A stretch of 64,000 bases of DNA from Candidatus Methylomirabilota bacterium (GCA_035764725.1 DASTYT010000049.1:39738-103737), one strand, 5' to 3'; positions 49,478 through 58,735 are shown, counted from the stretch's first letter. Translations and numbers: made by a program. The notes: generated by a model not told the origin, from the sequence alone.

Positions 49478-50290
49478 TCAGCGGGCGCTCCGGGCAGCCT
49501 CCACGAGGCGCCGCACCCGGGCGGCATCCACGGGATTGCTCACGAGGCCGTCACGCTTGACCGCGGTCCCCACGATGAGACCGTCCGCGACGGCGAGCAG
49601 CTCGCCGGCGGTCTCCGCGGTGACGCCGCTGCCCACGAGGAGCGGGACCGCGCCCACCGCGTCGCGCACGCGCTTGAGATCGCCCGGCTCGGTGGGGGAA
49701 CCGGTCGCCGCGCCGGACACGATGAGGGCGTCGGCGAGCCCGCGCTCCACGCAGTCACGCGCCTCCTGCTCGATCGAGACCTGGGCCAGGGGCGCCGCGT
49801 GTTTCGTCTGCACGTCGGCGAGGATCTTCACGTCGGCGCCGAGGAAGCGCCGAGCGCGGAGCAGATCGTGGGCGCCGCCCTGGATGATGCCCTGGTCGGT
49901 GAGCACCGCGCCCACGTGCACGTTGACCCGGATGAATCGGGCACCTGCCGCCAGCGCCACCGCGAGGGCGGACACGCCGTCGCTGCGCAGGACGTTGACG
50001 CCGAGGGGCAGCCGCACCACGCGCGCCACCTCGCGGGCCGCCGCCACCATCGCCGCCACCGTCTCCGCCCCGACGCGGCCGCCCGTGAACGGGGCGTCGC
50101 CGAAGTTTTCCACGAGGAGCGCGTCGACGCCGGCGGCGGCCAGCGCCTCGGCGTCTCGGAGGGCGGCGGCGACCACGCCCTCCATGCTTCCGGCCCAGCG
50201 CGGGCTGCCGGGCAGGGGCGGCAGGTGCACCATGCCGATCACGCCGCGCGGCACTCCGATGATCGCCGCGAGCCCCGGACGAGCCGACAT
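49478..50290 (-). CDS. BtpA/SgcQ-family protein
   Basis: 270 residues, TIM-barrel family named after BtpA (photosystem I biogenesis) and SgcQ. Features: VPRGVIGMVHLPPLPGSPRW, DALLVENFGDAPFTGGRVG, a RFIRVNVHVGAVLTDQGIIQ block, FLGADVKILADVQTKHAAPL, ALIVSGAATGSPTEPGDLKR and PLLVGSGVTAETAGELL. The activity is unknown, perhaps a phosphate-sugar enzyme. ATG 50290 lies 6 bases after a -10 hexamer shared with the divergent transporter. Confidence 0.85.
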   Translation of the reverse strand: MSARPGLAAIIGVPRGVIGMVHLPPLPGSPRWAGSMEGVVAAALRDAEALAAAGVDALLVENFGDAPFTGGRVGAETVAAMVAAAREVARVVRLPLGVNVLRSDGVSALAVALAAGARFIRVNVHVGAVLTDQGIIQGGAHDLLRARRFLGADVKILADVQTKHAAPLAQVSIEQEARDCVERGLADALIVSGAATGSPTEPGDLKRVRDAVGAVPLLVGSGVTAETAGELLAVADGLIVGTAVKRDGLVSNPVDAARVRRLVEAARSAR

Positions 50291-50296
50291 GTCGAG

Positions 50297-50306
50297 ATGA
50301 TATCAT
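50297..50306. promoter_or_regulatory. Symmetric bidirectional -10 between btpA-like and MFS genes
   Basis: ATGATATCAT is a perfect 10-base palindrome giving TATCAT on both strands. It ends 6 bases from ATG 50290 (minus) and 9 from ATG 50316 (plus), so both messages would be leaderless or nearly so. Confidence 0.5.
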
Positions 50307-50315
50307 TTGCTTGAA

Positions 50316-51602
50316 ATGACTCCTCGTGAAGGGCCCGAGCCGGCGCGCGTCTTCTACGGCTGGTGGGTGGCCCTGGCCTTCGTGGTCACCGTGTTTCTGT
50401 CGACGGGCATCCGGTTCACGGTGGGCCCGTTCCTCAAGCCGATCGTCACCGACCTCGGGCTGGATCGAGGGAGCTTCTCCCTGGTCGTCTCCCTTTCACT
50501 CTTCCTCTACGGCGCGCTGACGCCGGCGGTCGGTGCGCTCGTCGACCGGATCGGATCGCGCGCGGTCTGCGCCGCGGGTGGTGTGATCATCGCGGCGTCG
50601 CTCGCGCTGTCCGCGCGCATGACCAGCTACTGGGAGTTCGTTCTCTACTACGGCGTGCTCGCCTCGCTGGGCCTGGCCGCCACCGGCCACGTCGTCGCCT
50701 CGGCGACGCTCACGCGCTGGTTCGTGCGGCGCCGCGCCACCGCGCTGAGCGTGGTGGGCGCCGCCGGCATGGCCGGGATCTCGCTGCTGGTGCCGGTGGT
50801 GATGTGGGCGATCCTCACGTTCGGCTGGCGCGGCGCGTGCCTCCTCCTCGGCACGACCGCGCTCGCGGTGATCCTCCCCCTCTCGCTGCTGGTGCTCCGG
50901 GATACGCCGGAGGCCTTGGGTCTCACGCCCGACGGCGATCCGGCCCCGCCGGAGGGCGCGTCCGTCGCCGGCCTCGAGCGGACTCGCGTCGGGGCGGCGC
51001 TGCGGACTCCCGCCTTCTGGCAGCTCGCGGGCGGGCTCAGCACGTGCGGCTTCTCCATGAGCCTAATCGCCTCGCATGGCGTGCCCATGCTGACGGATCA
51101 CGGCTTCCACGCCATGACCGCGTCCTCCGCGGTGGGACTGCTCGGGCTCACGAGCATCGGCGGTGCCCTCGGCGTCGGCCTGCTCTCCGACCGCATCGGC
51201 CGTCAGCCCGTGCTCGCCGCCCTGTACCTCGTCCGGGCGGCCGGGTTCGCGCTGCTCTTCCTGGTTGGAGATCCCGCCCTGCTCCTTGCCGTGGCCGCGC
51301 TGGGGGGCGTGGCGATGTCCGGGAGCATCGCGCTCACCTCGTCGATGACGGGAGACCTGTTCGGACGGCTCTCGGTCGGCTCCATCTTCGGCACGATATT
51401 CCTCGCGCATCAGACGGGCTCGGCGCTGGGCGCCTGGCTCGGCGGCGCGCTCTTCGACGCCACCGGCGGCTACGGGGCGGCGTTCGCGGTCGCCTGCACG
51501 CTGCTGCTGATCGGCGCCGGGCTCTCCCTCACGATCGGCGCGGCGGCGAATCCGGCAGAGCGGACGGTGCCGGCGCCGCGTCCCGTCGCCGGCGGCCGGT
51601 GA
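50316..51602 (+). CDS. MFS transporter (monocarboxylate/oxalate-formate antiporter type)
   Basis: 428 residues, twelve predicted helices. VFYGWWVALAFVVTVFLSTG opens the first helix as in OxlT- and MCT-like proteins; further landmarks are LGLDRGSFSLVVSLSLFLYG, GALVDRIGSRAVCAAGGVII with the MFS loop, and GVGLLSDRIGRQPVLAALYL in the second half. Likely exports or imports a small carboxylate. Start set at ATG 50316; TTG 50307 is inside the promoter. Overlaps the patatin gene by 4 bases. Confidence 0.88.
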   Translation: MTPREGPEPARVFYGWWVALAFVVTVFLSTGIRFTVGPFLKPIVTDLGLDRGSFSLVVSLSLFLYGALTPAVGALVDRIGSRAVCAAGGVIIAASLALSARMTSYWEFVLYYGVLASLGLAATGHVVASATLTRWFVRRRATALSVVGAAGMAGISLLVPVVMWAILTFGWRGACLLLGTTALAVILPLSLLVLRDTPEALGLTPDGDPAPPEGASVAGLERTRVGAALRTPAFWQLAGGLSTCGFSMSLIASHGVPMLTDHGFHAMTASSAVGLLGLTSIGGALGVGLLSDRIGRQPVLAALYLVRAAGFALLFLVGDPALLLAVAALGGVAMSGSIALTSSMTGDLFGRLSVGSIFGTIFLAHQTGSALGAWLGGALFDATGGYGAAFAVACTLLLIGAGLSLTIGAAANPAERTVPAPRPVAGGR

Positions 51603-52708
51603 GGACCAGTCCGCCGGCGCCCACCTCGCTGCCGGCTCGCCTGCGCGCCCTCCTGGCGCGGTGGTCGGGGCAGGCGGAGCCCCCCAAGCGCGCGCTCGTC
51701 CTGGCCGGCGGCGGGGTGATCGGCGGCATGTACGAAGTGGGCGCGCTGGCCGCGCTCGACGAGGCCCTCCCCGGCTTCCGCGCGAACGACTTCGACCTCT
51801 ACGTCGGGTCGAGCGCGGGCTCGGTGGTGGCCGCGCTCATGGCCAATCAGATCCGTCCCCTCGACCTCTACGCGATCCTCGACGAGAGCCGGGAGGACGC
51901 GCTCAACTTCCACAGCGGCTCGGTGTATCAGCGCGGCGCGATCGCCGACGCGGGGCGTAGCTTCCTGCGGCTGATCTGGGCGGTGGGGAAGCAGCTGACC
52001 ACGAACTTCCGGCTCGACTGGCCCGACATCCTCGCGCGGAGCCGGCCCGACATGCCCGCGGGCTTCTTTTCCGTGCGGCAGCTCGAGGACTTCATCCGGC
52101 GCGCGTTCGCGACCAGGGGGCTCGCCAACACCTTTCCCGAGTGTCCGCGGCCGCTGCTCATTCCCGCGATGGATCTGGACCGCGCCCGCCGCGTGGTGTT
52201 CGGCACGGGCCGCTTCGTGGACACGCCCATTTCGGAGGCCATCGCGGCGTCCTCGGCCATCCCCGGCTTCTTCGAGCCCTTCCGCGTCGACGGACGCGAC
52301 TACGTGGACGGCGACGTCGGCAACACCGGACATGCCGACCTCGCGGTCGAGGCGGGCGCGCGCCAGCTCGTGATCATCAATCCGCTGGTGCCCCTCCGCT
52401 CGGACGGCGAGGGGCCGGTGTCGCGCTATCTCCGAGGGCAGGGGCTCTACGGGATCCTGGAGCAGGTGGGCCGGATCAACAGCCAGAGCCTGCTCGAGCT
52501 CGGGTTGCGCGAGCTGTCCTTGCGCCATCCGAGCCTCGAGATCCACCTGGTGCAGCCGTCCAGCGGCGACACGCCGCTGTTCGGGCCGTCCATGGGCTTC
52601 GAGGCAAGCCGCCAGGCGCTCCGATTCGGCCGCGAGTCCGTGGGCGAGTGGCTGAGGGGCGAGGGGAACGGGCTACGGCGCGCCTTCGCATCCGCCGCGG
52701 TCCGCTGA
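51599..52708 (+). CDS. Patatin-like phospholipase
   Basis: 369 residues. Patatin fold with the oxyanion loop LAGGGVIGGMYEVGALAALD, nucleophile elbow LYVGSSAGSVVAAL (GxSxG) and the catalytic Asp in GRDYVDGDVGNTGHADL. Hydrolyses acyl esters of phospholipids. Translation is coupled to the transporter (GTGA overlap). No signal peptide is seen, so cytoplasmic or peripheral membrane action is likely. Confidence 0.9.
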   Translation: MRTSPPAPTSLPARLRALLARWSGQAEPPKRALVLAGGGVIGGMYEVGALAALDEALPGFRANDFDLYVGSSAGSVVAALMANQIRPLDLYAILDESREDALNFHSGSVYQRGAIADAGRSFLRLIWAVGKQLTTNFRLDWPDILARSRPDMPAGFFSVRQLEDFIRRAFATRGLANTFPECPRPLLIPAMDLDRARRVVFGTGRFVDTPISEAIAASSAIPGFFEPFRVDGRDYVDGDVGNTGHADLAVEAGARQLVIINPLVPLRSDGEGPVSRYLRGQGLYGILEQVGRINSQSLLELGLRELSLRHPSLEIHLVQPSSGDTPLFGPSMGFEASRQALRFGRESVGEWLRGEGNGLRRAFASAAVR

Positions 52709-52712
52709 GTCG

Positions 52713-55541
52713 TCAGCGGAGCACGAGCGTCATGGCCACCGGATCGTCAGTCGGCCGCCACTGGCCGCCGCGCTCCTCCCACGTCCGGTAGGCGACCAGG
52801 AGCTTCTTGATGGCGACGTTCTCCGGGGCCAGCGCCGCCGCGCGCTCGAAGGCGGCGCGCGCGCGGGCCGTGTCGTAGATGCGGGCCGCCGCGGCGCCGA
52901 GCAGATACTGCGCCCGGGGGCTCTTGGGATCCGCGGCCGCCGCGCGCTCCGCGAATTCGAGGGCGCGCCCATAGCGGTTGAGCCGAAGCGACGCGGCGGC
53001 CGCGCCCTCCAGCGCAGCTGCGTACCCGGCGTCCCGCGCCAGTGCGTCCTCGAACTGCGCGAGGGCCTGTCGCATCATCGCCTGCCGCGCGAGGGCGAAC
53101 CCGACCGCGGTCCGGGCGTCGGGCGTCGCGAGGAGCGCCTGACCCTCGCTGGAGAGCAGGGGCAACGCGACGCGCTGGGCGCCCGTGACGAGCATGCCGT
53201 TGCTCTCGGCGGTGTTGAGATAGAGGGACCGCGGAGCGGAGAACTCTAGCGGAAGACGATCGTCGGTATTGAGCTGGGCGTCGGCGACGAGGCGCGCCGT
53301 GTCCTCGGTGCCGAGCCGGAAGTAGCTCAGGAAATCGGGCCAACCGGGTGTCGGGCCGAAGAGGCGCCGCGCCGCCGGATTGCCAGCGAGCCGCTCCTGC
53401 ACGGCGCGGAGATCGACGGGACGCGGCTCGACCGATCCCACGAGGAGGAAGTCGCCGGGGGTGGCGGCCCAGACAGCCGTGGCGCGAAAGACCGAGGCGA
53501 AGGTGCGGATCACCATCTTCAGGTCCTCGGCCTCGAGCGCGTACGCCTGCACCCACTGCACCATCACGCCGCCCGGCTGGAGGCGGTCGCGCGCGTGCTG
53601 GAACATCTCGACGGTGAAGAGCGATGCGAGCCCGCCGATCCAGGGATTGGAGGGCTCGGACACGATCACGTCGTAGCGGCGGGGCGTGATCAGCAGGTAG
53701 TTCCGCCCATCGGCGATGGAGACGTGGACCTTGGGGTTGTCGAGCACGTTGGCGTTGAACGCGCCGAAGAAGCGCGCGGCCTCCACCACCGACGGCTCGA
53801 TCTCCACGAGATCGAGCCGCTCCAGCGGATAGCCGGTGATGGCGCCCGCGGTGACCCCGCTGCCGAGGCCGATGACGAGCGCCTGCTTGGTCGTGGGATG
53901 CAGGAGCATCGGCAGATGGCCCAGCATGAGCTGGGTGACGATGTCATAGCTCGTGGAGGCGTCGGTCTTTCCGTTCACGCGCAGGAAGAGGTTGTCGCTC
54001 TCCTGGTGGACGGTCACGGTGGCGGTCGGGCCGTCACGGTAGTAGAGGATCTGCTTGGGGACGGCGCGCGTCCTGAATTGCTCCCAGCCGAGGCGCTGGT
54101 ACTGCTGCGCGTACACCGCCACGCCGCTCGACAGCACGTCCCGGCTCCACGCGGGAAGGAACCAGGCGCCCCCCGCGAGGGCGATGGCGAGCGCGGCGGC
54201 GAGCTGTCGCCGGCGGCGCACGGGGCGCGGCGGGCCCAGGAAGAGGGCGACAGCGAGCAGCAGGTTGCCGACCAGTGCCGCCCGGAACGACGCGTGAAGA
54301 CCCAGGGCGGGGATCAGCACCAGGCCGGCGAGCGCGCTCCCCGCGATGGCGCCCAGCGTGTTCACGGCGTAGGTGCGCCCCACGTCCTCGCCGGCACGGC
54401 CCGCGCCCCCGGCGGCCGCGGACACCGCGCACGGAAACGTGGCGCCGATGAACAGCGTGCCGAGGAGCAGGGCGGCGATGGAGACCACGATCTGGGTGAG
54501 CTGAACCGCCGCCGGGGCATCCGAGTGGGCGAAGCCCCGGAGGAACAGGGCGGGGAGGCGATCGTACACGAGCATCGCTCCGGCGGTGGACAGCGCGATC
54601 GCCATCTGGAGCACGGCGAAGCGTCCGGGCGTGGCCGGGCGCCGGCCCCGTATCCACGAGTAAAGGGCGCTGCCACCCGCGATGCCGATGAGGAACGCGA
54701 GGAGCATGGCGGTGAACGCATAGGTGGAGCTTCCGATGATGAGGGCGAGCGCGCGGGTCCACCCAACCTCGTACACCATCGCGATGGCGCCGGAGACGCC
54801 CAGGGCGAGCACGGTCGCGCGGCCCTCGGGGGTGAGCGGAAGCGGCGCGGTGACGTCGACGGCGAGCACGGGAGCGGGCTCGGGGCGAAACCGCGCGTAC
54901 CCGATGGCGAGCGCACCCACCACGAGATTCGCGGCGGCGGCGCAGGCAAGACTCCATCGATTCCCGATGGCCGGAAGCAGCAGATAGCCGGCGACCGCCA
55001 CTCCTGCGACCGCGCCGAACGTGTTGATCGCGTAGAGGACGCCGACGGTGCGACCCAGCCGGCCGGGATCCCGCGTCAGCGCCTGGGCGAGCACGGGAAG
55101 CGTGCCCCCCATCAGGGTCGTCGGCACGAGGAGCACGAGGCCGACGAGGACGAACTGCACGAGCGTGAAGGTGCCGTACGAGAGGGCCAGGCCGCGGGCG
55201 AGAGCGAGGTAAGCCGCCGCGGCGGCCGCGAGAAGCAGGGGCAGCAGCGCACAGTAGACGCCGATCCCCACCTCGAGCCAGCCGTAGGCCGCGATGAGGT
55301 TCTTGAGCCGCGGCGCGCGCCGCGCGAGCAACCAGCTGCCGAGCGCGAGCCCCGCCATGAACGCCACCAGCACCGTGGTCGTGGCGAGCACGGTGTGACC
55401 GAACACGAGCCCGAGCATCCGCATCCAGACGATCTGGTAGACGAGGCCCGTCGCGCCGGAGAGGAAGAAGCAGATCGCGAGGAGGAGGAACACACGGGCA
55501 TGAGCGGCGTAGGGGGGAGCCGGAGACTCGGCGGTCGCCAT
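52713..55541 (-). CDS. Membrane protein fused to a spermidine synthase-like domain and a TPR tail
   Basis: 942 residues. About residues 16-470: twelve or more membrane helices (FLLLAICFFLSGATGLVYQI, VLVAFMAGLALGSWLLARRA, a LVVGALAIGYARF end of first half and AIAMVYEVGWTRALALIIGS in the second). Residues 490-780: spermidine synthase-type Rossmann domain, ALVIGLGSGVTAGAI, LDLVEIEPSVVEAARFF and DVIVSEPSNPWIGGLASLFT. Residues 830-940: tetratricopeptide repeats (MRQALAQFEDALARDAGYAA, ALEFAERAAAADPKSPRAQY). Such fusions are widespread; the enzymatic product is not established. Confidence 0.9.
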   Translation of the reverse strand: MATAESPAPPYAAHARVFLLLAICFFLSGATGLVYQIVWMRMLGLVFGHTVLATTTVLVAFMAGLALGSWLLARRAPRLKNLIAAYGWLEVGIGVYCALLPLLLAAAAAAYLALARGLALSYGTFTLVQFVLVGLVLLVPTTLMGGTLPVLAQALTRDPGRLGRTVGVLYAINTFGAVAGVAVAGYLLLPAIGNRWSLACAAAANLVVGALAIGYARFRPEPAPVLAVDVTAPLPLTPEGRATVLALGVSGAIAMVYEVGWTRALALIIGSSTYAFTAMLLAFLIGIAGGSALYSWIRGRRPATPGRFAVLQMAIALSTAGAMLVYDRLPALFLRGFAHSDAPAAVQLTQIVVSIAALLLGTLFIGATFPCAVSAAAGGAGRAGEDVGRTYAVNTLGAIAGSALAGLVLIPALGLHASFRAALVGNLLLAVALFLGPPRPVRRRRQLAAALAIALAGGAWFLPAWSRDVLSSGVAVYAQQYQRLGWEQFRTRAVPKQILYYRDGPTATVTVHQESDNLFLRVNGKTDASTSYDIVTQLMLGHLPMLLHPTTKQALVIGLGSGVTAGAITGYPLERLDLVEIEPSVVEAARFFGAFNANVLDNPKVHVSIADGRNYLLITPRRYDVIVSEPSNPWIGGLASLFTVEMFQHARDRLQPGGVMVQWVQAYALEAEDLKMVIRTFASVFRATAVWAATPGDFLLVGSVEPRPVDLRAVQERLAGNPAARRLFGPTPGWPDFLSYFRLGTEDTARLVADAQLNTDDRLPLEFSAPRSLYLNTAESNGMLVTGAQRVALPLLSSEGQALLATPDARTAVGFALARQAMMRQALAQFEDALARDAGYAAALEGAAAASLRLNRYGRALEFAERAAAADPKSPRAQYLLGAAAARIYDTARARAAFERAAALAPENVAIKKLLVAYRTWEERGGQWRPTDDPVAMTLVLR

Positions 55542-55613
55542 GGATGGGCTGCCACGACGATACCGCAGCCCACTGCTGAGTTCCAAAGGTTGCTGCCCGC
55601 GGTCGGCGCGGTG

Positions 55614-55619
55614 TATCCT
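55614..55619 (+). promoter_or_regulatory. -10 element of leaderless type for aroQ
   Basis: TATCCT ends 9 bases before ATG 55629 with no Shine-Dalgarno. Confidence 0.45.
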
Positions 55620-55628
55620 CCGCCTGCG

Positions 55629-56144
55629 ATGCCGACCCCGCCGGGCGTTGATGTGCTGGTCCTGCACGGGCCCAATCTCAACCTTCTCGGGACACGCGAG
55701 CCCGCGGTCTACGGCCGCACCTCCCTGGCCGAGGTGGACCGCCTGATCGCCCGCCACGCGGCCGCGCGCGGGACCCAGGTCACCTGCCGCCAGTCCAACC
55801 ACGAAGGGCAGCTGGTGGAGTGGATCCAGAGCGCCGCGGCGGAGGGGTTTCACGCGGTCGTGATCAATCCGGGCGCGCTCACGCACTACTCGGTCGCGCT
55901 GCGCGACGTGATCGCGGCGGTGCGCGTGCCCGTGGTGGAGGTTCACCTCTCGAACATCCACGCGCGGGAAGAATTCCGCCGCCACTCCGTGACGGCGGCG
56001 GCCGCAGCGGGCCAGATCTCCGGCTTCGGCCCGTCGAGCTACGTGCTGGGACTGGACGCCGCGCTCCTCCTCGCAGGTCGCGCGGCCGCCGCGTCGCGTC
56101 CGCGGGCCCGACGTCCGGCCAAGCGGCGCGCGCGCGGTGAATGA
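55629..56144 (+). CDS. aroQ: Type II 3-dehydroquinate dehydratase
   Basis: 171 residues; third step of the shikimate pathway. Visible active-site parts: LVLHGPNLNLLGTREPAVYG (catalytic Tyr in the mobile lid), RQSNHEGQLVEWIQ, VVINPGALTHYSVALRDVI and VEVHLSNIHAREEFRRHSV. The basic tail (RARRPAKRRARGE) is longer than usual. Overlaps the sigma factor by 8 bases. Confidence 0.95.
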   Translation: MPTPPGVDVLVLHGPNLNLLGTREPAVYGRTSLAEVDRLIARHAAARGTQVTCRQSNHEGQLVEWIQSAAAEGFHAVVINPGALTHYSVALRDVIAAVRVPVVEVHLSNIHAREEFRRHSVTAAAAAGQISGFGPSSYVLGLDAALLLAGRAAAASRPRARRPAKRRARGE

Positions 56145-57204
56145 CGTCCCCGACACCCCCGTCCAACCGTCGTCCCGACACGTAGCGGAGCCGGACGAGG
56201 GGGACCTCATCCGCCGCTGCCAGGCCGGTGACGTGGCGGCGTTCGAGCCGCTCGTCGAGAAGTATCGCGGCCGCGTGTGGCGGCTGGCCTACCAGGTGCT
56301 ACGGGATCGGGAAGAGGCGCTCGACTGCGCCCAGGAGGCCTTCGTACGCGCATTCCAGTCCTTATCGAGGTTCCGCGGCCAGTCCGCCTTCTACACGTGG
56401 CTGTTCCGGATCACGCTCAACGTGGCCACCGACCGACACCGCGCGAGGGGGGCGCGGGCGCGCGCCTTCGGCGCCGAGCGGGTGACGGAGGACGAGTGGG
56501 CGCGCAGCGCGACGGATGCCGGCCCGCGCCCCGACGAGGCGGCGGCGGGCATGGAGCGGCGCGAGCGCATCCGGCGGGCCCTCGATTCCTTGCCGCCCAA
56601 GGCACGAACGATTATCATGCTCAGTGATATCGAGGGGTTGTCCTACCGTGAGATCGCCCAGGTGCTGGATTGTCCCATCGGAACGGTGATGTCGAGGCTT
56701 CATAATGCGCGCCGGAGGCTCCGCGCGGCGCTCGGCCCCATGCTTGCCGCGCTGCTGTGGCTCGGCCTGACGCTCGTGCCCGGGCTGGCCGACGCCGAGC
56801 AGATGATCCGCTTCGGGATCCGCGTGCTCCAGGCCTCGTCCCCCGAGCGGCCCACCCCCGTCAGTCCCGAAGCCGAGGCCGACGAGCGCCTGCGGAAGAT
56901 CCTGCCGCGCCTGCGGACGCTGTTCCGCTACACCGACTACACCACGCTGGATCGACAGCGCGCGGAGGTGCCACTGGGCACCCAGCAGCGCTTCCCGCTG
57001 CCCGGCTCGCGGCAGCTCGAGGTCACCCCCGATCAACTGCAGGGGCAGTCGCTCCGCATGAGGGTACGTCTGCTGCGCGGCGAGCAGCCCGAGCTCCGCA
57101 CGATCATGTCGGTGGCGCCGGGCGCCCCTGCCGTCCTGGGCGGCCCGCCCCACGGCGACGGCGTGCTCATCATCATCCTGTGGGCGAATCCGAATCCCGA
57201 CTGA
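56137..57204 (+). CDS. ECF sigma factor fused to a signal-peptide-like segment and envelope domain
   Basis: 355 residues. Residues 1-195 are a complete ECF sigma factor: region 2 (DLIRRCQAGDVAAFEPLVEK, YQVLRDREEALDCAQEAFVR, FRGQSAFYTWLFRITLNVAT) and region 4 (IRRALDSLPPKARTIIMLSD, IEGLSYREIAQVLDCPIGTV). At residues 201-222 comes PMLAALLWLGLTLVPGLADA, a hydrophobic segment with an ADA ending after basic residues, then about 130 residues with an immunoglobulin-like look (VPLGTQQRFPLPGSRQLEVT, APAVLGGPPHGDGVLIIILW). The usual ECF factor ends near residue 190. Starts at a GTG overlapping aroQ; no anti-sigma gene follows. Confidence 0.85.
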   Translation: MNDVPDTPVQPSSRHVAEPDEGDLIRRCQAGDVAAFEPLVEKYRGRVWRLAYQVLRDREEALDCAQEAFVRAFQSLSRFRGQSAFYTWLFRITLNVATDRHRARGARARAFGAERVTEDEWARSATDAGPRPDEAAAGMERRERIRRALDSLPPKARTIIMLSDIEGLSYREIAQVLDCPIGTVMSRLHNARRRLRAALGPMLAALLWLGLTLVPGLADAEQMIRFGIRVLQASSPERPTPVSPEAEADERLRKILPRLRTLFRYTDYTTLDRQRAEVPLGTQQRFPLPGSRQLEVTPDQLQGQSLRMRVRLLRGEQPELRTIMSVAPGAPAVLGGPPHGDGVLIIILWANPNPD

Positions 57205-57211
57205 GCGCCCG

Positions 57212-58735
57212 GTGACCGAGGAGCGCTACTTCCGCGAGCGGGCCCGCATCGAGCAGGGCCACCTCAAGTACCGCGACAAGCTGAAGGACGAGGGCAAGCT
57301 CTTCGTCCGCGACCGTCTCCGCCTCCTGCTCGATCCCGGCGCCGAGTTCCAGGAAGACTTCCTCTTCGCCCGAAACCAGGAGGCGGACACGCCCGCCGAC
57401 GGCGTCGTCACCGGTGTGGGCACGGTGGGCGGGCGCGCCGTCTGCGTCATGGCCAACGACTACACCGTGAAGGCGGGGTCGTGGGGCGAGAAGACGGTCC
57501 AGAAGATCGTCCGCATCCAGGAGCGCGCCCAGCGCCTGCAGATCCCCCTCGTCTATCTGGTCGACGCCGCCGGAGGGCGGATCTCGGAGCAGATCAAGAT
57601 CTTCCCCGGGCGCTATCACGCGGGGCGCATCTTCTACAACGAGGTCCAGCTCTCCGGCGTGGTGCCGCAGGTGTGTATCCTCTTCGGTCCCTCGCCGGCG
57701 GGCTCGGCGTATCTTCCCGCGCTCACCGATCTCGTCATCATGGTGGACGGCAAAGCCAGTCTCTACGTCGGCTCGCCCCGGATGGTCGAGATGGCCATCG
57801 GGGAGAAGACCACGCTCGAGGAGCTGGGCGGCGCGCGCATGCACTGCACGGTGTCCGGCTGCGGCGACGTGCTGGCCCCCTCGGACGAGGAGGCCATCGC
57901 GCTGGCGCGGCGCTATCTCGCCTTCATGCCCGACTCCTATCGGGCGCGGCCCGCGCGGGTCACCCCGGCGGGGGCGCGCACCGGACGCCCCATCGAGGAG
58001 ATCGTCCCCTTCGACCAGCGGAAGTGGTTCGACATGTACGAGGTCGTCGATCGCGTCGTCGACGAGGGCTCGTTCTTCGAGGTCAAGCGCCTTTTCGCGC
58101 CCGAGATCATCGTCGGTCTCGCGCGCCTGGACGGACGTGCGATCGGCATCGTGGCGAATCAGCCGAAGGTCAAGGGCGGCGTCCTGATGGTGGACTCGTC
58201 CGACAAGGCGGCGCGGTTCATCAACCTCTGCAACGCCTTCAACAGTCCCCTCGTGTATCTGGCCGACGTCTCCGGCTTCATGGTCGGCAGCAAGGTGGAG
58301 CGCGCCGGCATCATCCGCCATGGCGCGAAGATGGTCTTCGCGACCTCGCAGGCCACCGTGCCGAAGATCTGCGTCGTCGTGCGGAAGTGTTACGGGGCCG
58401 GGCTCTACGCGATGTGCGGGCCCGCCTTCGAGCCGGACGCCGCCCTCGCGCTCCCGCAGGGCCAGGTGGCCATCATGGGCCCCGAGCCCGCCGTCAACGC
58501 CGTCTACTACAACCGGATCATGGAGCTGCCTGAGGCGGAGCGCGCCGCCTACGTGAAGGCCAAGCGCGACGAGTACGCCGAGGACGTGGACATCTACAAG
58601 CTCGCGTCCGAGATGCTGGTGGACGGGATCGTGGCGGGGCGCGAGCTGCGCGCCGAGCTGATCAAGCGCCTCGCCTACGCGGAGTCGAAGCAGCAGGAGT
58701 TTCCGACCCGCCGCAACCCGATCCTCCCCGTCTGA
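57212..58735 (+). CDS. Acyl-CoA carboxylase carboxyltransferase (beta) subunit
   Basis: 507 residues. Biotin-dependent carboxyltransferase of the propionyl/methylcrotonyl/geranyl-CoA type: crotonase-like halves with QIPLVYLVDAAGGRISEQIK, FGPSPAGSAYLPALTDLVIM and, in the second half, NAFNSPLVYLADVSGFMVGS, RHGAKMVFATSQATVPKICV and KCYGAGLYAMCGPAFEPD. Transfers carboxylate from biotin to an acyl-CoA. The biotin carboxylase/carrier subunit is not adjacent. GTG start 7 bases after the sigma factor stop. Confidence 0.93.
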   Translation: MTEERYFRERARIEQGHLKYRDKLKDEGKLFVRDRLRLLLDPGAEFQEDFLFARNQEADTPADGVVTGVGTVGGRAVCVMANDYTVKAGSWGEKTVQKIVRIQERAQRLQIPLVYLVDAAGGRISEQIKIFPGRYHAGRIFYNEVQLSGVVPQVCILFGPSPAGSAYLPALTDLVIMVDGKASLYVGSPRMVEMAIGEKTTLEELGGARMHCTVSGCGDVLAPSDEEAIALARRYLAFMPDSYRARPARVTPAGARTGRPIEEIVPFDQRKWFDMYEVVDRVVDEGSFFEVKRLFAPEIIVGLARLDGRAIGIVANQPKVKGGVLMVDSSDKAARFINLCNAFNSPLVYLADVSGFMVGSKVERAGIIRHGAKMVFATSQATVPKICVVVRKCYGAGLYAMCGPAFEPDAALALPQGQVAIMGPEPAVNAVYYNRIMELPEAERAAYVKAKRDEYAEDVDIYKLASEMLVDGIVAGRELRAELIKRLAYAESKQQEFPTRRNPILPV

